A stretch of DNA of 64,000 nucleotides from NCBI GenBank assembly GCA_028278205.1, contig JANQES010000004.1, forward strand, positions 1 through 64,000, given 5' to 3'. Every line of letters begins with the position of its first letter. The stretch's first letter is position 1. Below are positions 39,188 through 48,467 of this stretch, piece after piece. This stretch comes from Rhodothermales bacterium. Lineage in GTDB: Bacteria > Bacteroidota > Rhodothermia > Rhodothermales > Bin80. The notes under the pieces were generated by a model. The model did no database searches. It was not told the origin of the DNA and was given only the letters and a program-made list of their open reading frames with translations. The translations under genes were made by a program, and so were the position numbers.

Positions 39188-40468
39188 TTGCGTCGCGTCC
39201 TCGTCATCGCCTACTATTTTCCCCCGATGGGGCTGAGCGGGGTGCAGCGTGTGGCCAAGTTCGTCAAGTATCTCCCCGAACACGGCTGGGAGCCGACGGT
39301 CCTGACGGTCGAGCCGGCAGGCTATTTTGCGTATGACACGACGCTGCTGCACGAAGTAGAAGAAGCCGGTGTGGCCATCCACCGGACGACGTCCTGGGAT
39401 CCGACGCGGCTTTTCGGAGGCGGCCAGACGGTGGCCCTGCCGGCAGAATCGTGGCGCCGACGGCTCTCGACGGTGAGCCAGTTTTTATTCGTGCCCGATA
39501 ACAAAATCAACTGGATGCCGCACGCGCTGCGGGCCGGCAAACGGCTGATTCGAGACCATCACTTCGACGCCGTGTTTTCGTCGGCGCCGCCGTACACGGC
39601 TCATCTCGTCGCGGCGCGGTTAAGCCGCAAACACGGGCTCCCGCTGGTGGTCGATTTTCGCGATGACTGGGTGGGCAACCCGCGTCACGTCTATCCGACG
39701 GCCCTGCATCGACGGTTGAATCAGCGGATGGAGCAGCGTGTTTTGCGGGCCAGTCGCCACGCCATCACCATCAACGAGCCCATCCGGAAGGCGCTGGCGG
39801 GGCGCAACACAAACGGCGATTTCGAGCCCTCGATTTCGGTGATCCCCCAGGGTTTCGACCCGGACGACTTCGCGGTGGAGCCGGTGACGATGCCACCGGA
39901 GACGATGTCGCTGCTCTACAGCGGTATTTTTTATGACGCGCAGACGCCCGACTTTTTCCTTCGCGCCCTGTCCCGGGTCGTCGAGAAGCGTCCTGAGGTG
40001 CGCAGCCATCTCAACGCAGTGTTCATCGGCCTGTTGCCCAAGACGGCCTTGCAACTCATCGACCGTTTAGGCATAAGCGACCTCGTCCGATACGAAGGGT
40101 ACGTTGCGCATGACGAAGCCGTGGCTTTCCAACGCGCCGCCGACGTGCTCTGGATGACCATCGGCAAGCGGCCCGGCGCCGAGGGGATCTCGACGGGTAA
40201 ACTCTTCGAATACTTCGGCACGCGCAAACCGATTCTGGCGTTGGTGCCGCCCGGCGCCGCGCGCGACGCGCTCCAACCCTACGCCGCCGCGTGCATCGTC
40301 GAGCCGGACGACGTGATCGCCATCGAGCAGGCCATAACGAGCCTGTACGACCTGTGGCGCGCAGGTCAACTGCCGGCGCCGAACGAATCCTACGTCCAAC
40401 AGTTTGATCGAAAACGATTAGCAGGATTGCTGGCCGACTCCCTGTCGCGAAGTCTCGAAGGCCCATGA
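39188..40468 (+). CDS. Group 1-like glycosyltransferase (GT4 type)
   Basis: 426 residues from TTG 39188. The GT-B fold is suggested by the N-terminal nucleotide-independent motif VLVIAYYFPPMGLSGVQRVAKFVKYLPEHGWEPTVLTV and by a C-terminal donor-site region (SLLYSGIFYDAQTPDFFLRAL, then GAEGISTGKLFEYFGTRKPILALVP with the usual Glu). The role is probably surface polysaccharide or glycolipid assembly. The last codons overlap the next gene by 4 nt (ATGA). Confidence 0.88.
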   Translation: MRRVLVIAYYFPPMGLSGVQRVAKFVKYLPEHGWEPTVLTVEPAGYFAYDTTLLHEVEEAGVAIHRTTSWDPTRLFGGGQTVALPAESWRRRLSTVSQFLFVPDNKINWMPHALRAGKRLIRDHHFDAVFSSAPPYTAHLVAARLSRKHGLPLVVDFRDDWVGNPRHVYPTALHRRLNQRMEQRVLRASRHAITINEPIRKALAGRNTNGDFEPSISVIPQGFDPDDFAVEPVTMPPETMSLLYSGIFYDAQTPDFFLRALSRVVEKRPEVRSHLNAVFIGLLPKTALQLIDRLGISDLVRYEGYVAHDEAVAFQRAADVLWMTIGKRPGAEGISTGKLFEYFGTRKPILALVPPGAARDALQPYAAACIVEPDDVIAIEQAITSLYDLWRAGQLPAPNESYVQQFDRKRLAGLLADSLSRSLEGP

Positions 40469-43400
40469 TAAGCCGTTATTGCATAGCAACTATCCTCTGG
40501 GGGCTGCTGCCCCTGACCGCCCCCGCCCAATCTTCGCTGATCATCCGCCTCCAAGACGATGCGCCGGCGGCCCTCGTGGCGGCCCTGGAGGAGGGCGCGG
40601 GCAAGCAGGGCGCCTTTGGATCTCTCTTCAACGGCGTGGAGGCCGTGCAACCCCTTATGCCGCCCAGCGGGCCGGGCAAACGCCAGAGCGCTCCCTTTCG
40701 GGCGTACACCCTCATCGCCTCCGATTCGACAGTTCTCAACGCGTTGCTGGCTACCTGGGCGGCGCAACCCGGCGTGGCCTACGCCCAACCCAACCATCGC
40801 TACAGGCTGGATGCTGTTCGTGGTTCTTCTACTGAGAATGGAGGAGAGTTAGTTCGTTTATCGAAAAGCTCGGTCGAAGCGTCCCCTCTCCATCGATGGG
40901 AGAGGGACAGGGTGAGGGTGATAAGCGGCAAGCAAAATTCAAGTTCATTTCCCCCTGCTACCAACGATCCCCTCCTCGACAGCCTCGCGCACATGCCTGT
41001 CATTCGCGGCTTCGAGGCGTGGGAGATCACTACCGGCAGCCCCGATGTGCGTATCGGTTTCGTCGATACCGGGGTGTTTTTTGAGCATCCGGACCTGGCC
41101 GGGCAGTTCTGGATCAACCCCGGCGAAGATCTCGACGGCAACGGACGGGTCGATCCGGTGGATTTCAACGGCATCGACGACGACGGCAACGGCTTTGTGG
41201 ATGACATTCGCGGCTACGACTTCGTGGACCGCGTGGCGTCGGTCGAACAGGGCGACTATCGGATGCGCGACCCGGATGCTTCGGATGATAACAGGCCCGG
41301 CGGCGGGCGCGGTCACGGCACGCTCATCGCCGGGGTGCTGGCGGCGGGGCGTGACAACGGCGAGGGCATCGCTGGCGTGGCGCCGGGAGCCCGGCTGGTG
41401 CCCCTCCGCGCCTTCGGCGCCGACGGCATTGCCGAAGACGACGACGTAGCCGCCGCTATCGTCTACGCCGGGCAGATGGGCCTCGACGTAGTCAACCTGT
41501 CTTTTGGCGATGTTTATTATTCGCCCATCATGCAGGAAGCCATTGCCTACGCGGTGTCGCAGGGCACCGTGGTCGTCGCGTCGGCAGGCAACCTCGGCGG
41601 CGACGACCCGCATTATCCGTCCGATTATCCCGACGTCATCTCGGTGGCCTGGCTCGATTCTGAAGGGTCGGGCATCGCCGGGCGGGGCACCTTCGGCATC
41701 GGCATCGACATCGGAGCGCCGGGGTCTTCGATCTACACCACGCTGATGCCGCGCACGGAGAAAGGCGCGCTCGATGTCGACGATTATTACGGGCGACGCA
41801 GCGGCTCGTCGCTGGCGGCGCCGATGGTTTCGGGCGCGGCAGCGCTGCTTCGTTCGACCGATCCAGACCTCAAGCCTGCCTCGATCCGCAGCATCCTCGC
41901 GGCCACCGCTGTGGACATCCGCGAGCCGGGGTGGGATCATCGCACGGCGGCGGGCCGGCTCGACGTGGTCAATGCCCTGGCGCGCAACCTGCCGGCGCGG
42001 GTGGAGATCACGAACCCTGAGCACGATGCCGGTTGGGCAGGCGATGCGCTGTACATCACGGGATCCGCCATCACGCCGAGCTTCGGAGCATTTTCGCTCT
42101 ATTACACCGAAGGCGACGCCGATCTTACTGAAGACTGGCAGTTGATCGCCGGGCCGATCACCCGGCAACTGCTCGACGATACGCTGGCCGTCTGGGAGAC
42201 CGGCGAATTGCCCGAAGGCGTCTATACCCTCCGCCTCTCCGTCGATCTGCGCACCGGGAGCACCCTCGAAGACCGCCGCCGCGTCTACCTCGACCGCACG
42301 CCGCCTTCGGCCTCGGTGCGCCTGTTCAACGGCGGCCTCGTCGGCGCCTCGCACGGCCTTGCCATCGATCTGGAAACCGACGACCTGACCGCCGCCGCGA
42401 TGCAGGTGACCGTCGGCGGAAAGACCTATCAAGTGGAATCGGACCGGCGGTCGCGGCGGCACGGGCTGTCGTGGCGCGATGAAACGGGCCGGGGTGGTGC
42501 GGCGCAGGCGATGGTCACCGTGACGAATGCCGCGGGGTTGCAGCAAACCATCACTTCAGATTTCGTGATTCCGGCGCGGCAGGTTAATACGGCTTTTTTT
42601 GAGGAAAAAACGTTGTCCGTCCCGCACGGGTATCTGCTCCGGCAAACCACTGATTTCGACCGTGACGAGTTGCCGGAGATCACCCTCAACCAGTACCAGG
42701 ACGGTTGGATCGGCGATACGCTGGCGACCTATGAATGGGATGGATCGGATTTTCGCGTGGCGCAGCAGGTCATCGCCAACGTCATCCCGCGCGAGGTGGG
42801 CGATCCGGACGGCGACGGCCTGCTCGAATTGCTCACGCAGGTAGCCGGCGCGACACTCGTGCTGGAGCAACCCTCGCCGTCGGCCTATCCTATCAACGTG
42901 AGTTTTATCGACACCACCGGACTGGCCAATCCTTTTGATCCCGAAGCTGCTTTCGGAGCGCGCCTGGCGGATCTCGACGGCGACGGGCGCGGCGAAATCC
43001 TGGTTCACAACACCAAACAGTGGCGGATTCTGGAATACGACGACGGCGCGTATACCGAAGTCACCCGTCTCGAAAACCCGACGTCCGTCGCCCGGTCTGA
43101 AATCAGCGAGAACGAATTTCAACAGCCGCTCGCGCTCATCGACGATTTCGACGGCGACGGGCGGATGGACCTGCTTGCCGGTGACGGCGACGGCGATTGG
43201 ATCGTCTACGAAGCCCGCGCCGACAATATGGTGGAGGCCGTCTGGACCTACGAAACCATCCGCTACAACGCCGGGGCGCGCTTCGGCAAAGGCGATTTCG
43301 ACGGCGACGGCCTGGCGGAGTTTGTCACCTATACGGAAAACTGGCGGCAGCCCATCGGCCCCGGCGACCGCGAGCCGGATGTGGGGCTTTATTATTTCTG

Positions 43401-44844
43401 GGACAGCACCGGCGACGACACCTACGCGCTGGTAGACAGCCTGCCCGTGCCCGGCCTGCTCTCACGACACGGCGGCATGATCAGCGCCGATTTCGACGGC
43501 GACGGGCGCGACGAACTGGCCCTCGTCCACGCGCCGAACCTGTACGTGATCGGTTTCGACAACGCCATGCGCTGGACGCTGCGCTACCATCGCGGCGATA
43601 CCGGCGTGCCGGATTCGGGGATCCGCAGCGTTGCCCTCATCGCCGACGACATCGACGGGGACGGGCAGCCTGAACTTCTTGCTGCCGGGGCCGATGAACG
43701 GCTCCATCTTTTCGATGTGAACAGACCTGCTCTCGGCACGCCGCCGCCGCTCTGGGAGCAGGCCGTGGCGCTGGATGCAGGCCGCGTTTCGCTAACCTGG
43801 CGCGACGTGGCCGACTCGGTAACGGTCTATCGAGGCACGCCGGACGGACCGCTCGATCCGCTGGTGACGACGACGGCGGGGGCGGTGATCGATGGGACGG
43901 ATCAGCAAAGCCGGTACGTGCTGCGCGGGTGGTATCAGGGTGTGCTGTCGCCGCTGTCGGAAGCGCGCATCGTACGCCCGCATGCGCCCGCCCTGGTCGA
44001 ACGGGTGACGTATCCGGCGCCTTCGACGGTCGAATTGTTTTTTACCGAACCGCTCGACCCCGGCACGCGCGCTGAGCAGTTCGCGCTCGATGCGGGCGGG
44101 CCGCCGTCGGTGTTGATTCTCGGACGATCCGAGCACGCCGTCACCCTGCGCTTCGACGCGCCGGTTGTCCGGGCGGATACGCTGCGCTGGACTGGCGTTT
44201 TCGACCGCGAAGGAACACCCGTCGGGCAGACGACGCTCGCCGTTGTTTTTCCAGCCGTTGAAGAGAACAGTTTGATCGTTACAGAATGGGATATCCTCGA
44301 CGTTTCGACCGTCACGCTGACGTTTAACGAAGCGCTGGATTCAGACTTTGCGACGGATGCCGGCAACTACCGTGTGGAGCCGGTGGGACGCGTCGTGGGG
44401 GCGCAGTGGACGCCGGACGCGGCCGAGCAGGTTACGCTGGAAATCGAAGGCCGGGCGATCGGCGCGACAGGGTTGGAAACGTCGCTGACCGTCGAACGTA
44501 TGCGCAGTGTCAGCGGCGCGCGGCTGGCGCGTGAGGGCGCCACCATCTCGCTGACGCAAGCCGCCGAAACCCTGGCCGATGTCTACGTTTTCCCCAACCC
44601 GTACCGGGACGCCGACCATCAGGGGCGCGTCGTCGTAGCCGGGTTGCCGCCCGAAGCAACCATCAACATCTTCTCGGTGCAGGGCGAACCCGTCCGGCAG
44701 CTCGAAGAACGCGACGGCGACGGCGGCGTCGCCTGGGATCTAACCGACGATAAAGGCCGGCCCGTGCCCTCGGGCATCTACCTTGTCCGCGTAGAAGCGC
44801 CCGATCAAAAGCCGGTCTTGCGTAAGGCGGCAATTATTCGGTAA
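40465..44844 (+). CDS. Giant S8 subtilase with FG-GAP region and type IX sorting domain
   Basis: 1459 residues: signal peptide (ending PAQS), an inhibitor I9-like propeptide, then a subtilisin domain with D201 (GFVDTGV), H284 (GHGTLIAGV) and S449. The Ser motif reads GSSLAAP instead of GTSMAAP. A long middle region has FG-GAP-like DFDGDGR repeats and beta-sandwich modules. The last 85 residues match a type IX secretion C-terminal sorting domain (YVFPNPY, then GIYLVRV). It should be secreted or cell-surface bound. A repeat-derived linker lies between the propeptide and the catalytic domain. The start overlaps the glycosyltransferase stop. Confidence 0.93.
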   Translation: MISRYCIATILWGLLPLTAPAQSSLIIRLQDDAPAALVAALEEGAGKQGAFGSLFNGVEAVQPLMPPSGPGKRQSAPFRAYTLIASDSTVLNALLATWAAQPGVAYAQPNHRYRLDAVRGSSTENGGELVRLSKSSVEASPLHRWERDRVRVISGKQNSSSFPPATNDPLLDSLAHMPVIRGFEAWEITTGSPDVRIGFVDTGVFFEHPDLAGQFWINPGEDLDGNGRVDPVDFNGIDDDGNGFVDDIRGYDFVDRVASVEQGDYRMRDPDASDDNRPGGGRGHGTLIAGVLAAGRDNGEGIAGVAPGARLVPLRAFGADGIAEDDDVAAAIVYAGQMGLDVVNLSFGDVYYSPIMQEAIAYAVSQGTVVVASAGNLGGDDPHYPSDYPDVISVAWLDSEGSGIAGRGTFGIGIDIGAPGSSIYTTLMPRTEKGALDVDDYYGRRSGSSLAAPMVSGAAALLRSTDPDLKPASIRSILAATAVDIREPGWDHRTAAGRLDVVNALARNLPARVEITNPEHDAGWAGDALYITGSAITPSFGAFSLYYTEGDADLTEDWQLIAGPITRQLLDDTLAVWETGELPEGVYTLRLSVDLRTGSTLEDRRRVYLDRTPPSASVRLFNGGLVGASHGLAIDLETDDLTAAAMQVTVGGKTYQVESDRRSRRHGLSWRDETGRGGAAQAMVTVTNAAGLQQTITSDFVIPARQVNTAFFEEKTLSVPHGYLLRQTTDFDRDELPEITLNQYQDGWIGDTLATYEWDGSDFRVAQQVIANVIPREVGDPDGDGLLELLTQVAGATLVLEQPSPSAYPINVSFIDTTGLANPFDPEAAFGARLADLDGDGRGEILVHNTKQWRILEYDDGAYTEVTRLENPTSVARSEISENEFQQPLALIDDFDGDGRMDLLAGDGDGDWIVYEARADNMVEAVWTYETIRYNAGARFGKGDFDGDGLAEFVTYTENWRQPIGPGDREPDVGLYYFWDSTGDDTYALVDSLPVPGLLSRHGGMISADFDGDGRDELALVHAPNLYVIGFDNAMRWTLRYHRGDTGVPDSGIRSVALIADDIDGDGQPELLAAGADERLHLFDVNRPALGTPPPLWEQAVALDAGRVSLTWRDVADSVTVYRGTPDGPLDPLVTTTAGAVIDGTDQQSRYVLRGWYQGVLSPLSEARIVRPHAPALVERVTYPAPSTVELFFTEPLDPGTRAEQFALDAGGPPSVLILGRSEHAVTLRFDAPVVRADTLRWTGVFDREGTPVGQTTLAVVFPAVEENSLIVTEWDILDVSTVTLTFNEALDSDFATDAGNYRVEPVGRVVGAQWTPDAAEQVTLEIEGRAIGATGLETSLTVERMRSVSGARLAREGATISLTQAAETLADVYVFPNPYRDADHQGRVVVAGLPPEATINIFSVQGEPVRQLEERDGDGGVAWDLTDDKGRPVPSGIYLVRVEAPDQKPVLRKAAIIR
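40473..40483 (+). repeat. CCGTTATTGCA motif, copy 1
   Basis: An 11-mer seen six times in this window, all on the plus strand. Here it lies 8 nt into the subtilase coding region. Confidence 0.6.
40884..40925. repeat. Palindromic repeat inside the subtilase gene
   Basis: CCCTCTCCATCGATGGGAGAGGG is a near-perfect palindrome at about 40884-40906, followed by ACAGGGTGAGGGTG. This resembles the dispersed CCCTCTCC...GGAGAGGG(A)CAGGGTGAGG repeats seen in many genomes. It is translated in frame as part of the linker between propeptide and protease domain. Confidence 0.8.
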
Positions 44845-44882
44845 TTGGACGTGAAACGTGATCTCCAACAAATCTCCAATCC

Positions 44883-45305
44883 ATGAGATCGAAAACGGAC
44901 AAAGTGCTTCACCTGAAGTTGGCGAGCACGTTCGACAACCTGGAGCGCGCCGTCGAAGAAGCCGAAGATTTCATCAACGGCGTTACGGACGACGAAGACC
45001 TCGCCTACCACGTCGTGCTCTTGACCAGCGAGGCGGTCACCAACGCCATGGAACACGGCAACGGCTGGAATCCCGAAAAACACATCATCCTCGACCTGAC
45101 CGCCGCCGCCGAACGCGTCGAACTGAGTGTCTATGACGAAGGCGACGGCTTCGAGCTATCCTCGGTGGTCGATCCGTTACACAGCGAAAATCTCCTCAAT
45201 GGCCGGGGCCGCGGCCTCTATTTTATGGAACGCATGGCCGACGAACTCCACCTCGAAAAGAAAGGACGGCTGTTGCGGCTGGTTTTTTATCGTGATTCTG
45301 AGTAA
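44883..45305 (+). CDS. RsbW-like anti-sigma/serine kinase ATP-binding protein
   Basis: 140 residues with the HATPase_c_2 fold of RsbW/SpoIIAB kinases. The N box is present as LTSEAVTNAMEHGN, the G1 box as VYDEGDGFE and the G2 region as GRGRGLYFMERMADEL. Such proteins bind an anti-anti-sigma factor or a sigma factor, or act as the output of a partner-switching system. No STAS or PP2C partner is encoded next to it in the window. It starts 38 nt after the subtilase stop. Confidence 0.9.
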   Translation: MRSKTDKVLHLKLASTFDNLERAVEEAEDFINGVTDDEDLAYHVVLLTSEAVTNAMEHGNGWNPEKHIILDLTAAAERVELSVYDEGDGFELSSVVDPLHSENLLNGRGRGLYFMERMADELHLEKKGRLLRLVFYRDSE

Positions 45306-45307
45306 GA

Positions 45308-45551
45308 GAATTTTGGATTTCAGATTTTGGATTTTGGATTCGTAGCTTATTTCGTGGTAGGTGTGCGCTTTGTGGTGAAACGGCGCTAGCGCGAGACCTG
45401 GAAGGTCTTTGACTCTCTTGCCAACCGGCTAAAACTGCTCATTTTGGCCGGCCCGTCGAGACCAGCGGGGCCTCAGAGACCTTCCAGGTCTGGCCTGGTT
45501 TCACCACAAAGCGCACACCTACCCAAAATCCCCAATCCAAAATCCAAAATC
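45308..45551. repeat. Composite nested hairpin element
   Basis: The outer arms carry GGATTTT units (18-bp perfect match, 45323-45340 with 45534-45551). Inside is a perfect 25-bp inverted repeat (45357-45381 with 45498-45522), and inside that AGACCTGGAAGGTCT at about 45394-45408 against AGACCTTCCAGGTCT at 45477-45491. It fills the complete gap between two genes, from 3 nt after one stop to 5 nt before the next start. Confidence 0.9.
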
Positions 45552-45555
45552 GGAA

Positions 45556-47409
45556 ATGCCTCGTTCGCTCACGTCCACGTTTTTGCTGGTGCTGATGGCG
45601 GCGTCGGTCGTGGGGTTGGCGGTGCTGGCGCAAGACCGCGCCCGGCTGGAGGTGTTGACGCCGCTGGCGCTGGCGGCGGGCGGGGTGCTCGTCTGGTTGT
45701 GGCGGCGCAACGACATCGGCATAGGTGAGGTGCTGCTCTATGCGCTGATTTTCCGGCTGATCCTGATATTGCTGCCGCCCTCGCTCTCAGACGACGCCTA
45801 TCGCTACGTGTGGGACGGCCTCGTGCAGGTCAACGGCTTTAATCCCTATCAATACACCCCCGAAGACCCGGCGCTCGACGCTTTTCACGACGATCCGATC
45901 TACGAAAACCTCAATTCGAAAAGCTATTACACCGTCTACCCGCCCGTCTCGCAGGGTATTTTTTTCTTCGGTGCGCTCTTCTACGATAACGGGTGGCTCT
46001 ATAGCTACTACGTGATCAAACTGGTGCTGGTGTTGCTGGAACTGTGCGCCGTCTTCCTGCTGGCGCGCCTGGTCGAAGCGCGCTGGGCGATGCTTTATGC
46101 CTGGAATCCGCTCGTGCTGCTCGAAACAGCCGGGCAGGCGCACACCGAGTCGGTGATGCTTCTTTTTCTGCTGCTCACCGTCTACCTGGCCCGGAAAGGG
46201 CGCGGCGGGTGGGCGGCGGCGATGCTGGCCGTGGCGGGATGGGTGAAGCTGTATCCGTTCATCCTCTTGCCGTTTCTGTGGCGACGTTTCCAATGGCGGG
46301 CGGTCTGGCCGTCGGCGGTGGTCATCGCGTTGCTGGCGGTGCCGTTTGCCGCGCCCTACGTGCTGCCCAACGTCAGGTCCTCGCTCGATCTCTACACGCG
46401 CCTGTTCGAGTTCAACGCCGGGTTGTATTACAGCGTCAAAGAACTCTTTTTCCTGGTGTTCGGCCCCGATGCCACGGGCGGCGACTGGAGCAAGCAAATC
46501 GGGCCGGCCTTCCGGGTGCTTTTTCTGGTCGGGTTGCCCGTCGTTTACGTGCTCGATGCGTGGTATCGATGGCCGTTGGTGCGGGCATTCATGGTCGCTA
46601 TCGGCTTTTTCTTGCTGATGGCCACGACCGTGCATCCCTGGTATCTGCTGAGCCTGCTTCTGCTGGCGGTGCTGTTGCAGCAGGCGTCGTGGCACTGGTA
46701 CTGGCTGGGGCTGTTTTCGATAGGCACCTACCTGCTCTATACCGGCGGGCCGTACTGGTGGTTTGTGGTGATCGGATGGGGCGGCTGGCTGGTGCTGGCC
46801 GTCGTCAAGCACGCCCCCGGCGCGTTTCAGGGGATCCAGAAATTCCGGGCGCGGCGCAAATTCCAGTTTATTCTACCCTATTTCCCCCGCCTGAAAAAGC
46901 CGCTGGACCTCCTCGACCTTGGGGCAGGGGAGGGGTACGTCGGGCTGGCCGCCGATCAAACCTTCACCACCCGCGTCACCCTCGCCGACGTCGTGCCGAT
47001 GAACCGGACGGCCCTGCCGCACATCGTCTACGACGGCAAAAAGTTGCCTTTCGACGACGATGCTTTCGATGCGACGGTGCTCTACTTCGTCCTGCATCAC
47101 TCCGAGGATCAGGAGCAGGTCTTCGGCGAGGCGTTGCGGGTGTCAGGAGATCGCGTGGTCGTCGTCGAGTCGGTCTACAACAAGGCGTGGGATCGATGGC
47201 TGTTGACGACGCTGGATACGCTCGCCAACCGGCTGCGGTCGGGCGGGATGATGAAGGATCAGGAAGAACACCTGCACTTCCGCGCGGCGGCGGCGTGGCG
47301 CGAATTCTTCGACGAGCAAGGCGCCGAGATCCTCGCCGAGCAGCGACGGGGCCGGTGGATTCATAAACAGGCGCTGTTTGTGCTGGCGCCTGGGGTTGAT
47401 GAGGGATGA
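45556..47409 (+). CDS. Membrane glycosyltransferase fused to a SAM methyltransferase
   Basis: 617 residues. The first 420 form a polytopic membrane domain of GT-C type (LSDDAYRYVWDGLVQVNGFNPYQY holds the acidic loop expected between the first helices, followed by many hydrophobic helices), like mannosyltransferases that use a lipid-linked sugar donor. From about residue 430 there is a class I methyltransferase (LDLLDLGAGEGYVGLAA, then LPFDDDAFDATVLYFVLHH). The single frame joins them without a break. A fusion suggests that the added sugar or its lipid carrier is methylated. The substrate is unknown. Confidence 0.85.
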   Translation: MPRSLTSTFLLVLMAASVVGLAVLAQDRARLEVLTPLALAAGGVLVWLWRRNDIGIGEVLLYALIFRLILILLPPSLSDDAYRYVWDGLVQVNGFNPYQYTPEDPALDAFHDDPIYENLNSKSYYTVYPPVSQGIFFFGALFYDNGWLYSYYVIKLVLVLLELCAVFLLARLVEARWAMLYAWNPLVLLETAGQAHTESVMLLFLLLTVYLARKGRGGWAAAMLAVAGWVKLYPFILLPFLWRRFQWRAVWPSAVVIALLAVPFAAPYVLPNVRSSLDLYTRLFEFNAGLYYSVKELFFLVFGPDATGGDWSKQIGPAFRVLFLVGLPVVYVLDAWYRWPLVRAFMVAIGFFLLMATTVHPWYLLSLLLLAVLLQQASWHWYWLGLFSIGTYLLYTGGPYWWFVVIGWGGWLVLAVVKHAPGAFQGIQKFRARRKFQFILPYFPRLKKPLDLLDLGAGEGYVGLAADQTFTTRVTLADVVPMNRTALPHIVYDGKKLPFDDDAFDATVLYFVLHHSEDQEQVFGEALRVSGDRVVVVESVYNKAWDRWLLTTLDTLANRLRSGGMMKDQEEHLHFRAAAAWREFFDEQGAEILAEQRRGRWIHKQALFVLAPGVDEG

Positions 47410-47549
47410 ATATTTTTTTGATCCGGGCGTATTGCAACGCGCTCTTTCCCCAATCCCCACTGGCCACCTCCCATTCGCCATTCCCCTCATCGCACCGGGT
47501 TGCACTTCCATTTCGAAACCTCTATATAAGGGAATAGCCCGCCTTAAAT

Positions 47550-47562
47550 CCGTTATTGCAAT
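47550..47562 (+). repeat. CCGTTATTGCAAT motif, copy 2
   Basis: The last two bases overlap the start codon of the ABC ATPase gene (ATG at 47561). Confidence 0.6.
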
Positions 47563-48427
47563 GAAAATAATACACGTCAGCGCATTGACGTATACCTATC
47601 CAGGCGCAAGCCAGGAAACCCTGCATGGGCTGAGCTTCGACATCGCCGAGGGCGAGATCTTCGGCTTTCTGGGGCCGTCGGGCGCCGGCAAAACGACCAC
47701 CCAGAAGATTCTCATCGGGCTGTTGAAAGAGTACGGCGGGTCGGTCGAGGTGATGAACAAGGACGTCAGCGCCTGGGGGCAGGCGTATTACGAGCACGTC
47801 GGCGTCAGCTTCGAACTGCCCAACCATTATCTCAAGCTTACCGCGCTCGAAAACCTGACGTATTTCCGATCCCTCTACAGCGGCGACACCCACGAGCCGA
47901 TGGCGGTGCTGGATTGGGTGGGGCTGAAAGATGATGCCGGCAAACGCGTGGCCGATTTCAGCAAAGGCATGAAAGTCCGCCTGAACGTGGCGCGCAGCCT
48001 CATCCACAAGCCCAAACTGCTGTTTCTCGATGAACCGACCGCCGGGCTCGATCCGGTCAATGCGCGTAACATCAAAGATCTGGTGCTCGACCTGCGTCGC
48101 GGCGGCACCACCGTTTTCGTGACCACCCACGATATGATGGTCGCCGATGAACTCTGTGACCGGGTGGCTTTCATCACCACCGGCAACCTCAGCCTGATCG
48201 ACGCGCCGTCGTCGCTTAAAAAACAGTACGGCAGGCGGTCGGTGCGGGTCGAATATCTCAATGAATCGCAGGCTATTCACCACCAAGAATTCCCGCTGGA
48301 CGGCCTCGGCGAAAATGGCGATTTCATCAAATTGCTGAACACCCACCGCATCGAAACCATCCACACGCAGGAGTCTACGCTGGAGAAGATTTTCATCGAA
48401 GTAACCGGACAGGAGCTAACGGTATGA
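47561..48427 (+). CDS. ABC exporter ATP-binding protein
   Basis: 288 residues with Walker A (GPSGAGKTT), signature (FSKGMKVRLNVA), Walker B (LLFLDEPTAGLDP) and switch His (VTTHD). The C-terminal extension of about 75 residues is typical of ABC-2 exporters. Two permease genes follow at once, giving a complete transporter. The arrangement (one ATPase, two different small permeases) resembles the fluoroquinolone exporters of actinobacteria, but substrate assignment is not possible. The frame is open to 47378; the ATG at 47561 begins the conserved domain. Confidence 0.93.
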   Translation: MKIIHVSALTYTYPGASQETLHGLSFDIAEGEIFGFLGPSGAGKTTTQKILIGLLKEYGGSVEVMNKDVSAWGQAYYEHVGVSFELPNHYLKLTALENLTYFRSLYSGDTHEPMAVLDWVGLKDDAGKRVADFSKGMKVRLNVARSLIHKPKLLFLDEPTAGLDPVNARNIKDLVLDLRRGGTTVFVTTHDMMVADELCDRVAFITTGNLSLIDAPSSLKKQYGRRSVRVEYLNESQAIHHQEFPLDGLGENGDFIKLLNTHRIETIHTQESTLEKIFIEVTGQELTV

Positions 48428-48467
48428 AACCAAATCAGCAAACCACAACTGAGCCAGCGGATTTGGT

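Noticed and set aside
40884..40925. Frameshift or assembly error in the subtilase gene
   Set aside because: The frame continues on both sides in the correct order of propeptide and protease, so the repeat is simply translated.
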